From NCBI GenBank assembly GCA_018881555.1, contig JACAXG010000167.1, positions 620,001 through 684,000 on the forward strand: DNA of 64,000 nucleotides, in the 5' to 3' direction. A program made the position numbers and the translations under genes. Below are positions 13,763 through 56,267 of this stretch, in pieces (position 1 is the first letter of the stretch; each line of letters opens with the position of its first letter). The DNA comes from Amblyornis subalaris. Lineage: Eukaryota; Chordata; Aves; Passeriformes; Ptilonorhynchidae. The notes under the pieces are model-generated. The model was given only the letters and a program-made list of their open reading frames with translations. It made no database searches and was not told where the DNA came from.

Positions 13763-15379
13763 ATCCACCATCTCTCCTCTATTCTCACACTGCCTGCTGC
13801 TCAGCATCTTCACAAGTTCATTTTGGCCTGGTATCAACACATCACAGTCCTTGTCTGGAACCTCACCTGAACCGACTCTGGAGCTGCATCAGTTTCCAAC
13901 TGGAATAAAAGGCAACCCATGGTAGTTTAACCACCAGNGGCAGCACCAGGGGTTTGTTCCATGGAAGAACACAGTGAAGATATGGCAGGGCCAGGTAGGA
14001 AAGCACAGGTTCATCGAGGTAAAGAGAGCAATTTTGGAGGGTACAACTCTTGTCCTGCTTGACATCCTTTGTGCAAATTCCCTGAGCATGATCCTCAGCT
14101 GACACAATTCNCGTTGAAGCTTAATACATGGGAATGAAACAGACAGGACTCATGGAATGTGAAAACTTCTTACCTAAATGAGTTCCTTGGTGAGTTTTAC
14201 TGGACCTGTGAACACAGGTGAAGAAATGGGAGTTTTGAACCCTGAAGTGCTCGTGCAGATCTTCAGCCACATGCTGTGTGGGGGCATTTCTTGGGCCAGG
14301 CTGTGAGTTTGGCCACCAAGGTAGGAGCTGGCACCTACACCTGCAATTAAAAGAAGGATGAAAAGGTGTGAATTAGTGAAAAGGTTTCCCTTTTTGCAAA
14401 CACTTATTGGAGAGTAGTGGAGCAGCCCAGGGATGAAGGGAACAAAGCCCTCGTGTGACACAGCAGCCAGAGAAGATGGTCTGTGAGATGGTGGTAGAGC
14501 CACTGTACAGATCAGACACCAGACCCGAGTCTGCCAATAAGGCATGAGGATAAATAAATAACATCAGTTTAAGGAAATCAGGTGTGAAAACATGATTGCC
14601 AGAGTTCTGGGAAAACCAGAGGCAAATGGGATCCGTGACTGCTCAGTGTGTCAGAAAATCAGCTGGGAGGCTGCTGAGACTGGTGGAGGCAGGGACTGGA
14701 GGTCTTCTACAAGCCAGTAAAGCCTGTCTGACAAAGGTGCAAAATTGTGGGAAACAAGGTCTTCCTGGGCATTTGAGCTCAGTCTGTTTTCTTATTTGGG
14801 GATTAAAATGAAACACAGCTTTGAAGTAAAGAACAAGCTGTCCTGACAGCAGTGGCAACAAGTCTGGTTTCCCATGGAAGCGAGCCCCTGTATTCCCCCA
14901 GACCTCTGACCCCTTCCCATCTGGGAGACCTTTACCTTTCATTTGAATTTCGAGGGGTTCACAAGGCACTGAGGGTATCCCAGCACACGAATCTGTGTCC
15001 CTTGGATGGCCAGGGAGAACACAAGGAGCCAGGCAGAGGTCCCCACGTGCTTTGGGTGACCAGCCACATCCAAGCACATCCTTGAGGGCTGGATTCAATC
15101 TGAACGTGTGCTTTTGGATGGGGCAGGGAGAGCCCCATGGCCAGGGACACGGAGCGGGATGCTCCCTGCACCGGGTGTGCTTTCATTCCCCTTTATTCCC
15201 CTTGGAAGCTCCCTCTGCACCATGCCTGCNGCAGTCCTGTTGCTGCAACTGTGGGATATGGGAGCCTGGCCTTGTCNCCCTCAACAAACACCCCAAGAAG
15301 TCATAAAAAGCAGCTTATTCGAGCAACTTAAGAACAAATAAAAGCAGCGTAACCTTCCTTTTCCGTGCTTNGCGGGCGG

Positions 15380-15770
15380 CCACACATCGTCAGTGGAAAT
15401 ACTGCCAAACTTCTTGCTTAAACAGAGAAGCTGTGCTTATTTGTGTTGTTAATGGTCCTCACGAGGACCTGCTCTCCTTGCACGGGGACATTGTTTAGAG
15501 TGGAGCCCGGGCTGGCTACTTTGTCATTAGAATTCCGTGCCAGCCCGGCGCTGACAATATTGGAGCTTTGCTAGACGTGTGTACGTGTGAGTTCATTAAA
15601 TGGGTGCTGACTGTTGTTCCACAAGTACAGCAGTTGAGTGCTTTCTGCATTAACCTTATCACCTGATGGGCGAAAGAAAAGGTTTAACTAAAGCTTAGGA
15701 CTAATTGAACAGTATTTCAGTATTTTCTTATGTAAAACTGGTTCTGGTCTATTGTTTTTATTTATTTGCA
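15380..15770. other. unique stretch without gene or repeat, possibly conserved
   Basis: Contains CTGACAATATTGGAGCTTTG and GTGAGTTCATTAAATGGGTG and no coding potential. Low-complexity is absent. Listed as a possible regulatory element on appearance alone. Confidence 0.2.
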
Positions 15771-17339
15771 ATAACTGTGCTCATTCAAGTTTGTAATGAC
15801 ACTGCCATGGGTGAATAGAATTTGCTTTAAGTATTATTCTCCCTTTTCCTATCTCCTGCCTCCTCTAAACTGTGTCTCTCAGGAGAAAATCTGCAACAGA
15901 GCCTGGNAAAAAGACAACTCTCTAAGTACACACTCATTTTGGGGAGATACGTTCCCAAGCTGTGTTTTTAAAATTACTTTAGCCAGTTCCTGTTTATTTT
16001 CTCTGCCTGCCTCGGGTATTTCCTGTCGGGCTGAGCACGGAGTGTGGAGCTGGAGGAGATAGNAGAGAAAAAGCCTCCCGAGGAAAGGTGGGAGGCGTCT
16101 CGTCACCAAGACACTGCACAAACCGTGGGCACTTTCTTTGCTCGGTTGCCACTAGAGTATGCTCTCGTGCTACAAGTTCCAGGGATTTTTTTGAAATAAA
16201 TCACTCTGTGTAGCACAAGGCCATCTTTCAAAGGCTTTCCACTTGCCCCAGTGTTGTTTTTTTTTCTCTAAGCAATACTATTTTTTTTTTTTTGTTATAA
16301 TTGCTGTTTAGCACATACTCCAAGCTTTGAGAAAGCCTGGAGGGTCGCTCTGCGGTGAGGGGAATATAACTTGGGTTTGGACAACTCCCAGCTTCCAGAG
16401 TGTGGGTGGAAACAGCCAAAAATTATCTTACCTGTCTCTAAAAAACCAAAAAAAGAGGATTTGCATGTCCCTCCTGTCTTGGTCGGACCCCTGGGTCACG
16501 GCTGATGAAGGAGGGGGAGGCAAATCTCACGAATTAATAGATTTCTGCTTACAGAAGAAACATGTAAATGCCCTTTTCAACATAAAGTGTGCCTGTAATC
16601 CCAGCCTTTGAAACGGTGGTAGTTATTCAGTAAGATAAAGGCTGCTGTGAGCCTGCCCCTACCACATTACAGCGAAGTACTTTGTCACTGGCACCCTAAA
16701 AGTTCCAGCTTCTGCATGACAAAGATACAAAACAACTTGCAGGACAATTAAAGAACAGTTTGTCCTCACNCTATTATTACCAGCCATTCTTCCACGTTTC
16801 GATATTTGCCTGTAAATTGCTACCTCCCCCATCAATATAATTGTAATCANCCACGGTTCACATTTGTCTTTGGATGCCTTTTCCAAGGGAAACACAAAGA
16901 GAGAAAAATACGGCAAAGAAAAAAGCCACGCTCCGGATAAAGAGCCTCGCCACCAGCCTGCTTTCACACGCAGGCTGNGCACTTTGCTGCTAAAATTACA
17001 TTTTAGGAGCCCCAACGGGTGCGGGAACAATGACCCCGCTCATTTCCATAGTGACAATGGCTGGCGGAGGATTGGAACATGTCTTTTCCCTCTCCCCGAT
17101 GAACCTCGGCCAACGACGGCACAAACCTGCCAAGAAGCTGAGGCCGTGGAAGCTCCTGGTCACCCCGGAGCNGGGAGGTTCCCTGAGGGATGGGAGGCAG
17201 CCCCCGGGCCCGGGGGGTGTCACACCCTCAAACACCGATGCCTGCAAGCTGCACCAGTGACTCGGAGCTGGAAAACCCCTCAGCTTCTTCGGCCTTCTCT
17301 GTACAGACCGTCTGGGGAGTGTGCACAGAGCTTTTCTAA

Positions 17340-17825
17340 ATTCACNGAATCAGAGATGGTTTGGNTTGGAAGGGACCTTAAAGCCCATCCCACTCCACCC
17401 CCTGCCGTGGGAAGGGACACCTTCCACTATCCCAGGTTGCTCCAAGCCCCATCCAAGCTGGCCTTGGACACTTCCAGGGATGGGGCAGCCACAGCTTCTG
17501 TGGGCAACCTGAGCCAGGGCCTCACCACCCTCACAGGGAAGAATTTCTTCCTAATATCCAATCTAAACCTACTCTCTGTCAGTGGGAAGCCATTCCCCCT
17601 TGTGCTCCCACTCCAGGCTCTTGTCCTCTCCAGCTCCCTTGGAGCCCCTTCAGGTCCTGGAAGGCCTCAATTTGCTCACCCCAAAGCCTTCTCTCCTCCA
17701 GGCTGAACAACCCCGACTCTCTCAGCCTTTCCTCACAGCAGAGGGGCTCCATCCCTCAAATCATCTCGGTGGCCTCCTCTGGGCTCACTCCAACAGGTCC
17801 ATGTCCTTCCTGTGCTGGGGACCCT
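17340..17825 (-). mobile_element. CR1 LINE 3' region, longest copy in the window
   Basis: Reverse CR1 about 490 nt long. Beyond the usual 3' end it continues into the 3' UTR blocks GCCTTCTCTCCTCCAGGCTG and CTCTCAGCCTTTCCTCACAG, and reaches GGGCTCACTCCAACAGGTCC. No reverse-transcriptase coding is included. Confidence 0.9.
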
Positions 17826-18039
17826 GGAATTCCCATATTGCCCTCCTTGGTTTCAGGCTGTGCCCGTTCAGGGGTTTTGTGCTGCTGTNTCAGCAGGGCC
17901 CTTCGGCAGCAGCTTCTCCAGCCCCCAGGACANGACGTGTGTCTCCTCAGTTGCGGCAACCCCTAATCCTGCTCTTTTTTTCTTAATAAATGCAAACCTA
18001 ATTTTCTAACTTCTCCACTTAGATCTAATCCATAAGGCT

Positions 18040-18290
18040 GTTTATTATCCTTGTTACCCTCTTCGATACCTTTTTCATTTGTATTCAAAAGCCTCTCTTT
18101 AATCTGTCTCAATTCTCCAGGTATGGCCTTGCTGCTCTTTCGTACAATCCCATAATGATTTCCACGGATGTGTTTTAGTCCTCTATCGATAGGTCTCGGG
18201 ATGNTATTTGCCTTCCTTAACTACTCCCGCAGCGGGAATCGCTGCTTTTAATATTCTGTGCGCTGACACCTTCAATCTTTTCCTTCCACC
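18040..18290 (-). mobile_element. probable ancient CR1/L3-type remnant
   Basis: Old CR1/L3-like phrases are visible: CAATTCTCCAGGTATGGCCT, and CTCGGGATGNTATTTGCCTTCCTTAACTAC followed by CAGCGGGAATCGCTG, which resemble the CAGGATGCTATTTGCC-type blocks of very old CR1 3' ends. The copy is much more diverged than the CR1 next to it and ends shortly before the promoter CpG island. Confidence 0.45.
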
Positions 18291-18853
18291 AGCATCTTGT
18301 GCCACCCCATCCGGCGGTTAAATCTTTATTTTCTGTGTACGGGCACACTGGGGGCTGTGGTGGAGGGGGCTGCAGCCTGCACCCAGCATTGTCCGAAGAG
18401 GTGTTTGCTGTGACTGAGAGCGGCCAGAAGGTGCTGATTCTTAAAAAACCATGGTCCTGAANGGACGATCCCGGGAGCGCGGGAGGTGCAGGACGCGGTC
18501 CGGTCCCCTCCTACCCCNCCGTCTCTCCGCGGTGGTTTCGCCCCGTCCCCCCCCTTCGCGCGGTGGTCCCGCCCGGCCGCCCGGCCGCACTCCCCCTCCG
18601 CCACACCCTCTCCGGCTGTACCAACTCCTCCCCGCGGGGGAGGATGGAAGAGAGCGGCGGGCCTCCCTGAATCGCTCCACTGGGTCCACTGCCCTTCCCA
18701 TTCTCTCATCCGAGAATTGTGAATAACAGCAGTCCCTGGGATGCGATCGGGGGGAGCGAGAAGGCGAGAGGGATGGGGCTGCTCCCCCCTCGAGGCGGTG
18801 GGTGGCACAGCCCGCCCGCCCCGCGCGGCCGAACCCGGAAGGTGGCGGCGCAC

Positions 18854-51008
<32,155 letters not shown>

Positions 51009-51538
51009 GGCGCGGTGCTGCTGAAGTGATGAAATGTTGAAGGCAAGAGTTAAAATCTGAATTAGTCCTTGACGACGTTGGAATGNTTTTAAAATGTGAC
51101 AGAAACAGCAGCAGAGAGGAAATCAAGTGTGATCCCCTCCACAGGAACATTATGTTTGATTTCTGTTGCCAAATGAACTTTTTTTTGAGGTAGGAGGGAA
51201 GCTCATCACTAAACAAAATACTGGGTTTCCAAAAGGAGAGTTTTCTTTTGAAAGGAACCTGTGATTCTGTTGTACTGTGAATATATTTTTTTTTATGAAT
51301 GCAGCAGCCTTTCTAGATGTAAAAATGTATTTAGCATTGATTTGTTTCCTCTGTTGCTGTGCCAAGAGGTTTCCTAAAGCCATTTTTCATTAGCTGTGCT
51401 GTGTCTGTGTGTTTTTGTTGTCACAGGGCAGTGTGGTTAGGTGGATTTCCAGCAGGACAAGCTGTGGGATGGTGCCCTCGCAGGAGCCTGGTAATTCACT
51501 GTTTTGATGTGCCTGTGCCCAAGGGTGCTGCAGAGTCA

Positions 51539-51718
51539 TAATCCCAGAATCCCAGAGTGGTTTGGGTTGGAAGGGACCTCAAAGCCCATCTTGTTCCACC
51601 CCCTGCCATGGACAGGGACACCTTCCACTATCCCAGGTTGCTCCAAGCCCCATCCAACCCGGCCTTGGACACTTCCAGGGATGGGGCAGCCACAGCTTCT
51701 CTGGGCATCCTGTGCCAG
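51539..51718 (-). mobile_element. CR1 LINE 3' end in the presumed TMEM260 3' UTR
   Basis: Reverse CR1 from AATCCCAGAATCCCAGAGTG to GGGCATCCTGTGCCAG. It lies between the stop codon and the first AATAAA, so it is probably part of the mature mRNA. Confidence 0.9.
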
Positions 51719-51785
51719 AAATGCAATTTTGGAGATGTCAAGGGCTTTAACCGAAAGAACAAGAACTCAGCTGCTGGTTTTCAAA

Positions 51786-51791
51786 AATAAA
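51786..51791 (+). terminator. TMEM260: candidate TMEM260 polyadenylation signal
   Basis: First AATAAA after the stop codon, 778 nt downstream. T/G-rich sequence (GTTTTTCAACATGTTGTCAG) follows about 30 nt later. A second AATAAA lies at 52409. No AATAAA or ATTAAA was seen between the stop and this site, though weaker variants (AATATA near 51277) exist. Confidence 0.4.
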
Positions 51792-53279
51792 AGACAGACA
51801 AATAGACATTCAAATAGAATGTTTTTCAACATGTTGTCAGTTAACAGTACTTGAAATGCTTAAAACAGACCCAAAACTCTGGTGGTGTTGCTGTAAAGTT
51901 CTGTTCATCTAAAGCTTCATACTTTATTCTGTGGTTTGGTGATACCTCAGCCCAGTGTTTTGCAGGAGGCAAGTTGCTGCCGGGCCTGGATTTCATTTGG
52001 ACTAGTAAAATTTTCAGAGAAGAAAGAAGTACTTTGGTAAAGATCACATTATCCAACAGCATCTCTGGGGCAGATTGGGATGTGGGCAGGAGCGAGGGGT
52101 GTTACAGGTGGATGTTCTGCTGGTCTGTAGTTTGAGGTGTGTGTAGGGACACGTGGCCACTATTCCTAGTAGATCCTTTTAAAAGTGGACAACTTCTCTC
52201 TTTCTCTCTGAGTGCTGATTTGCCCAACTTTCATTGCTTCCTGTATAAAAATCAAGCTGCCATCTAGGAAACTCCAGCTCCAGCTGCAAAATAACATCCT
52301 GTACTTTTCACCCTCTCACTCTGATTTATTTTTGTAGTTTGATTTCCATAGCATTTCCCCATTAATTCCGTCAGCCATTCCTGTGTGAGCAGCAGATGAG
52401 AAATGAGCAATAAAAAGATGGAAAACTGCGGCTTCTGGGTTGCAAAGCCACAAAGCAGAGGGGTGAGAGGGAAGAGGAGCAGTTCAGGGGTGTCATTTTA
52501 ACTCTTTGTGTTGTAATTGACTACATTTCAGGTTGGCTGTGCCTCACTTAAAGCTCTTCCTTTCTCTCAATCCCTGCAGGAGTGTTTGTACAGAGCGAGG
52601 GAATATCGCACATTCCTCCGCGCAGCTTTCTCAGGGCCGGCTTTCTTCTTCCCTTCTCCAAATCAGTCCTCCAGCCCGGCAGAAAAGCATTAGGAATCCA
52701 ATTTTTGAATGCTTTTGTTACCTGCATTATTGAAAATCCATTCAAGCAAATATACTGAGCCGAGGGTTTTCTTGATCTTGATTAGATGCCCCTCCTTGGC
52801 CGCGTAGTCTTGAAATAATTGGAAGCTTTTGTGGATCCCACTGTCTGCTCGGGAGAGAAGAGGGGCTGTATCCCAGCCCGCAGCCTGCTTGAGTAGAGTA
52901 TCATCCTATATTACAATAAACAGCGGTGGAGGCTACAAAAAGAACTTTCCCACTGGCCAAAGCCTTCCCAGGTGTGGAGAGCAGTGGGAAGGTGATGCCA
53001 TTTTTTTTTTAGGGAGAAAGTCAGAACCTTGCCGCTGACGTGCTCCGTGTCCATACGAATCCCGAGCGCGCGAGATGCGGGCGTCCGTGCTGGGTGTTCG
53101 GCCCGAGGACGCGCCACGGAGGGAGAAATACCTGACACTGGTGGAACTCCCGAAAATTCCTGCCCCCTGAACCTGTGCAAATGAGNTTCGCTGGTGCTCG
53201 CAGACGGCGCCGTGGCGCGGGTGCTGCTGAGCCTGTTGGCTGGAAGGTGGCGCGGAGGGATGCTGGCAGAGTTTAATTT

Positions 53280-54160
53280 TTATCAGCTCCTCTTAGGTGG
53301 CACCCTGAAGTTTATCAAACAAGCAAAGCTGATTTGCTCTTCGTTAGTCTCAGTTGCATGAATCGGTTGCCAAGTAAACAGGATTTTGCATTTTCCTAAT
53401 TACTTTCATATTTGTGTTTTACCTCTATTTGTTCTCTTGCAAAACTGGTCCTAATAATTAGTCAGGCTCCTGCTGCCTAGACCTTAAAAAAAAAAAAAAA
53501 GGGGGTGGGGGGAGAGGGGAAAAAAAGACTTCTGAGGGTTTTTTCTCCCTTATAAATTCATTTTTGTTACAAGCATCTTTTATACATATTACTAAAGGGA
53601 GCGCACTAAGAAATGCAAATAATAGTTCTTTATTTTATTATGACAGTTAATTAATAGCAACCTGTTTTAATGAATAAAGTCACTCAGAGTCCTTCAGCAC
53701 TTCCTAAGTAGAGGCCAGAATCTGTAGGGATTCTTTTTTCCCCCCCATTGTATAGCTCCAAGACTCGGCTGCACTATATAGGGGCTGTATAGAAATGCTC
53801 GCTAATGAAGAGGGAGGGTGAGGAACTTGTCTGCATTCAAAGATCACTGGTGAGTCATTCAGCGAGAAAAGGCCCCTTGCTAGGAATAGTCACAGTTCCG
53901 CGGCATTGTGCTAGCAAAAGGGTTTGATCAAAGGTCTCCTGCCGAGCTTGCATGGTTTCCTTTCATACGACGACCATAATTAAAACCACTAATTCTCTTT
54001 TAAAATGCTGCAGGATGCCATGTAGGCATCTGTCTGGAGTGTCCTTTGTGCTGTCGGGAGCTGTTAAGGACCAGCGCCGAGGGCTTTTCAGCGACATGCC
54101 AGTCAGGAAGGTGATTCGACATAAGGGTGCCTCTGAAGGCTTGACAGGGCCTTGACTACA
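53280..54160. promoter_or_regulatory. possible conserved regulatory block
   Basis: Unique AT-rich DNA with well-formed motifs: GTAAACA (FOX type) near 53374, a perfect octamer ATGCAAAT at 53613 (POU type) and GATCAAAGG at 53926 within the symmetric TTTGATCAAAGG (TCF/LEF type). No ORF and no repeat except an A run at 53487-53501. Confidence 0.3.
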
Positions 54161-54369
54161 CAATTCCAGCTGAATTTGCCCCTTGTCAGCTGCCAGTAAA
54201 TAAATCTCAAAGAAGAAGGAGGAGGGGGGGAAAAGCTGAAGTTTCATTACCTGATCCCCGGGGCTTTGTTGGTTTTGGCATCGCCCAGGGGGAAGCCCTC
54301 GCCCCTCGGGGCCGGGCGCTGGAGCTGGCCATTGGAGACCCCGGCGCCCGGCGTTTGAAGANCGTCAAT

Positions 54370-54600
54370 ACTTGTAACAGTTCAGCTGTTGGGAAGACAA
54401 ATAAATGGAAGAGCCCATTAATCCCCTTTGGGTACTCGGTGCCTTTTGCCCTTTTATCGCAGCCTTATTAGGTTCCTACTCATCTTGAACCAGGAGGGAT
54501 GAATTGAAGTTGTTGAGCGCTAATTGGCAAAGACTTTTCATTGCGGGCCAAGAACTTTCACTGACTTGAAAGTAACTTCGCCACGGGGAGGATCAGCAAA
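54370..54600. promoter_or_regulatory. possible conserved regulatory block with TAATCCC
   Basis: Includes TAATCC at 54419 (bicoid/OTX type) inside GCCCATTAATCCCCTTTGGG, and GCGCTAATTGGC near 54518. Unique and non-repetitive. Function inferred only. Confidence 0.25.
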
Positions 54601-55930
54601 TTTTTGCCTCGCCATTAAAACAAAACCCCCCCCCTCCCAAAACCCTGTCGGGATTCNATGTGGTGTTTTAAAAAAAAAAATCAGGAAAATAAAAAAGAGG
54701 GAACTGCTAAATTGTTGGGCTTATCCTTCGTGAGGATGTTGGCGACTTCTGTTCGCTCTTCAAAAGAGAGTGATGGAGGCAGGCATGGCACGGGGAGATC
54801 CACCCCGAGATGCAGTTGGAATTCATGTGTGTGCATTACCAAAACCTACTCACGGGACAGGCTTCCCAAAAGNAGCCTGGGAGATGGTCTGTGAGGGGAC
54901 ACCACTGTTCTGGACACTTTGCAACCGCTCCNGGGTCAAGCAGAGCAGTGCTGAGGTTTCCATATGCCAGGGGACAATTCTGGCTGCCCAAAAGTCATCC
55001 CTGGGTTTGGTGGTGGGATTTATAGAGGGGAAGTGTTTCAGCGTGGAGGCACTTGGATGTTCTCATGTGAATTGGGTTTTAATGTTGATTTTGGTAAATG
55101 CTGCATGAATTTGAAGGTACTTATTGCTCTCTCTCCCCATGTCCCTCCTTGCATATTTCAAATTAAAAGCAAAACTTTTGCAAAGTTGTGAAAGCATCTT
55201 GTACACGAAAAGTGACGATGTCAGGGACAACCTCCGCCTGGCAGACATTGAGTTGGGAGTTTTAGAGCACAAAATGCCACTGGTGTGTCCTCCAACCTCT
55301 GCATTTGGGGGACAGCTGAAGGTCCACGCAGTGGGGAATGAAGACATCCTTGTCAGCACCCTTGGAGAGGCTGCTTGGTTTGGGTCTGCCCGGCCCCACG
55401 GCCACCAAGGGCCACACGGAGAGGGTGGAGAGTGCTGGTGGCACCACCTTGTTCCCTCCTACAGGAGAGCTCTTGGTTGTTCTGGCATTGTAGCACATCG
55501 CCGCTGGTCAGAGGCAGCAGCAGCTGGCTGAAATTTGGGGAAAAAACATGTAAGAGGAGCATGGGTTTGGATGGGTTTGGGGGCTTTTTTGTCATGTTCT
55601 TTAATTTAGTAGCAAAGACACTTTAAAAAAAAGGGTGTCTGAAGAATTCTCATGAAGCCTCCCCAAGGAGGACCTGCTGCCTGCTTCAGGCCAGAAGGAC
55701 TTGCCTGCCCAAATCCTTGCCAATTTTTNCCTAAAGTTTATTATTTCTCCCTTGCTGCCTCTTGACACTCCTGTTANATTCCAAGTTGACATTTCAATAA
55801 AGGCTTTTTTGAAAGAGAGTGAAAACAGAGAATGAGTATGAATTGGAATCACTTTATTCGGATGAGTGGAGCTGGGGGAATTTGTGTTGGTGGAGGGCTG
55901 GCTGGAGACAGTGCTGTGATTGACAGCCTG

Positions 55931-56042
55931 CATCCATCCATCCATCCATCCATCCATCCATCCATCCATCCATCCATCCCATCCAGCCATCCAGCCATCC
56001 AGCCATCCCATCCATCCATCCATCCTTCCATCCATCCATCCA
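55931..56042. repeat. (ATCC)n microsatellite bordering the gap
   Basis: At least 11 perfect CATC/ATCC units, then units interrupted by CCAGCCAT, running directly into the run of Ns. The true array length is unknown. Confidence 0.95.
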
Positions 56043-56267
56043 NNNNNNNNNNNNNNNNNNNNNNNNNNNNNNNNNNNNNNNNNNNNNNNNNNNNNNNNNN
56101 NNNNNNNNNNNNNNNNNNNNNNNNNNNNNNNNNNNNNNNNNNNNNNNNNNNNNNNNNNNNNNNNNNNNNNNNNNNNNNNNNNNNNNNNNNNNNNNNNNNN
56201 NNNNNNNNNNNNNNNNNNNNNNNNNNNNNNNNNNNNNNNNNNNNNNNNNNNNNNNNNNNNNNNNNNN
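56043..56267. other. assembly gap (225 Ns)
   Basis: A continuous run of N. It starts inside the ATCC array and ends in unique sequence (CTCATCATCAGTG), so the gap probably consists mostly of the same repeat. Confidence 0.99.

Larger units (their letters stand above)
1..18430. other. intergenic DNA upstream of TMEM260
   Basis: No coding exon could be supported. The longer open frames (for example 7864-8589 reverse, 8068-8655 forward, 16864-17706 forward) lie in GC-rich or CR1 sequence and show no recognisable domain. Contents: CR1 copies, a 19-nt tandem repeat, and AT-rich unique stretches around 5430-5720, 9110-9680 and 15380-15770. By vertebrate synteny PELI2 should lie further left; none of its coding sequence is visible. 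Confidence 0.6.
51009..51800 (+). other. TMEM260: presumed TMEM260 3' UTR
   Basis: From the stop codon to just after the first AATAAA. It includes a reverse-oriented CR1 (51539-51718). The 3' end is not proven; transcripts could end earlier at a weaker signal or at 52409. Confidence 0.4.
51800..55930. other. intergenic DNA downstream of TMEM260
   Basis: No coding sequence supported. Unique enhancer-like blocks lie at 53280-54160 and 54370-54600. The rest is ordinary non-repetitive DNA; no CR1 was seen after 51718 until 59361. Confidence 0.6.

Noticed and set aside
16585..16606. GTGCCTGTAATCCCAGC, identical to part of the primate Alu consensus
   Set aside because: The match stops after about 17 nt and the flanks do not resemble Alu; Alu does not occur in birds, so this is coincidence.
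16864..17706. 280-codon forward open frame, longest in the window
   Set aside because: Its second half is the reverse CR1 copy at 17340 and the first half is GC-rich DNA with no recognisable domain.
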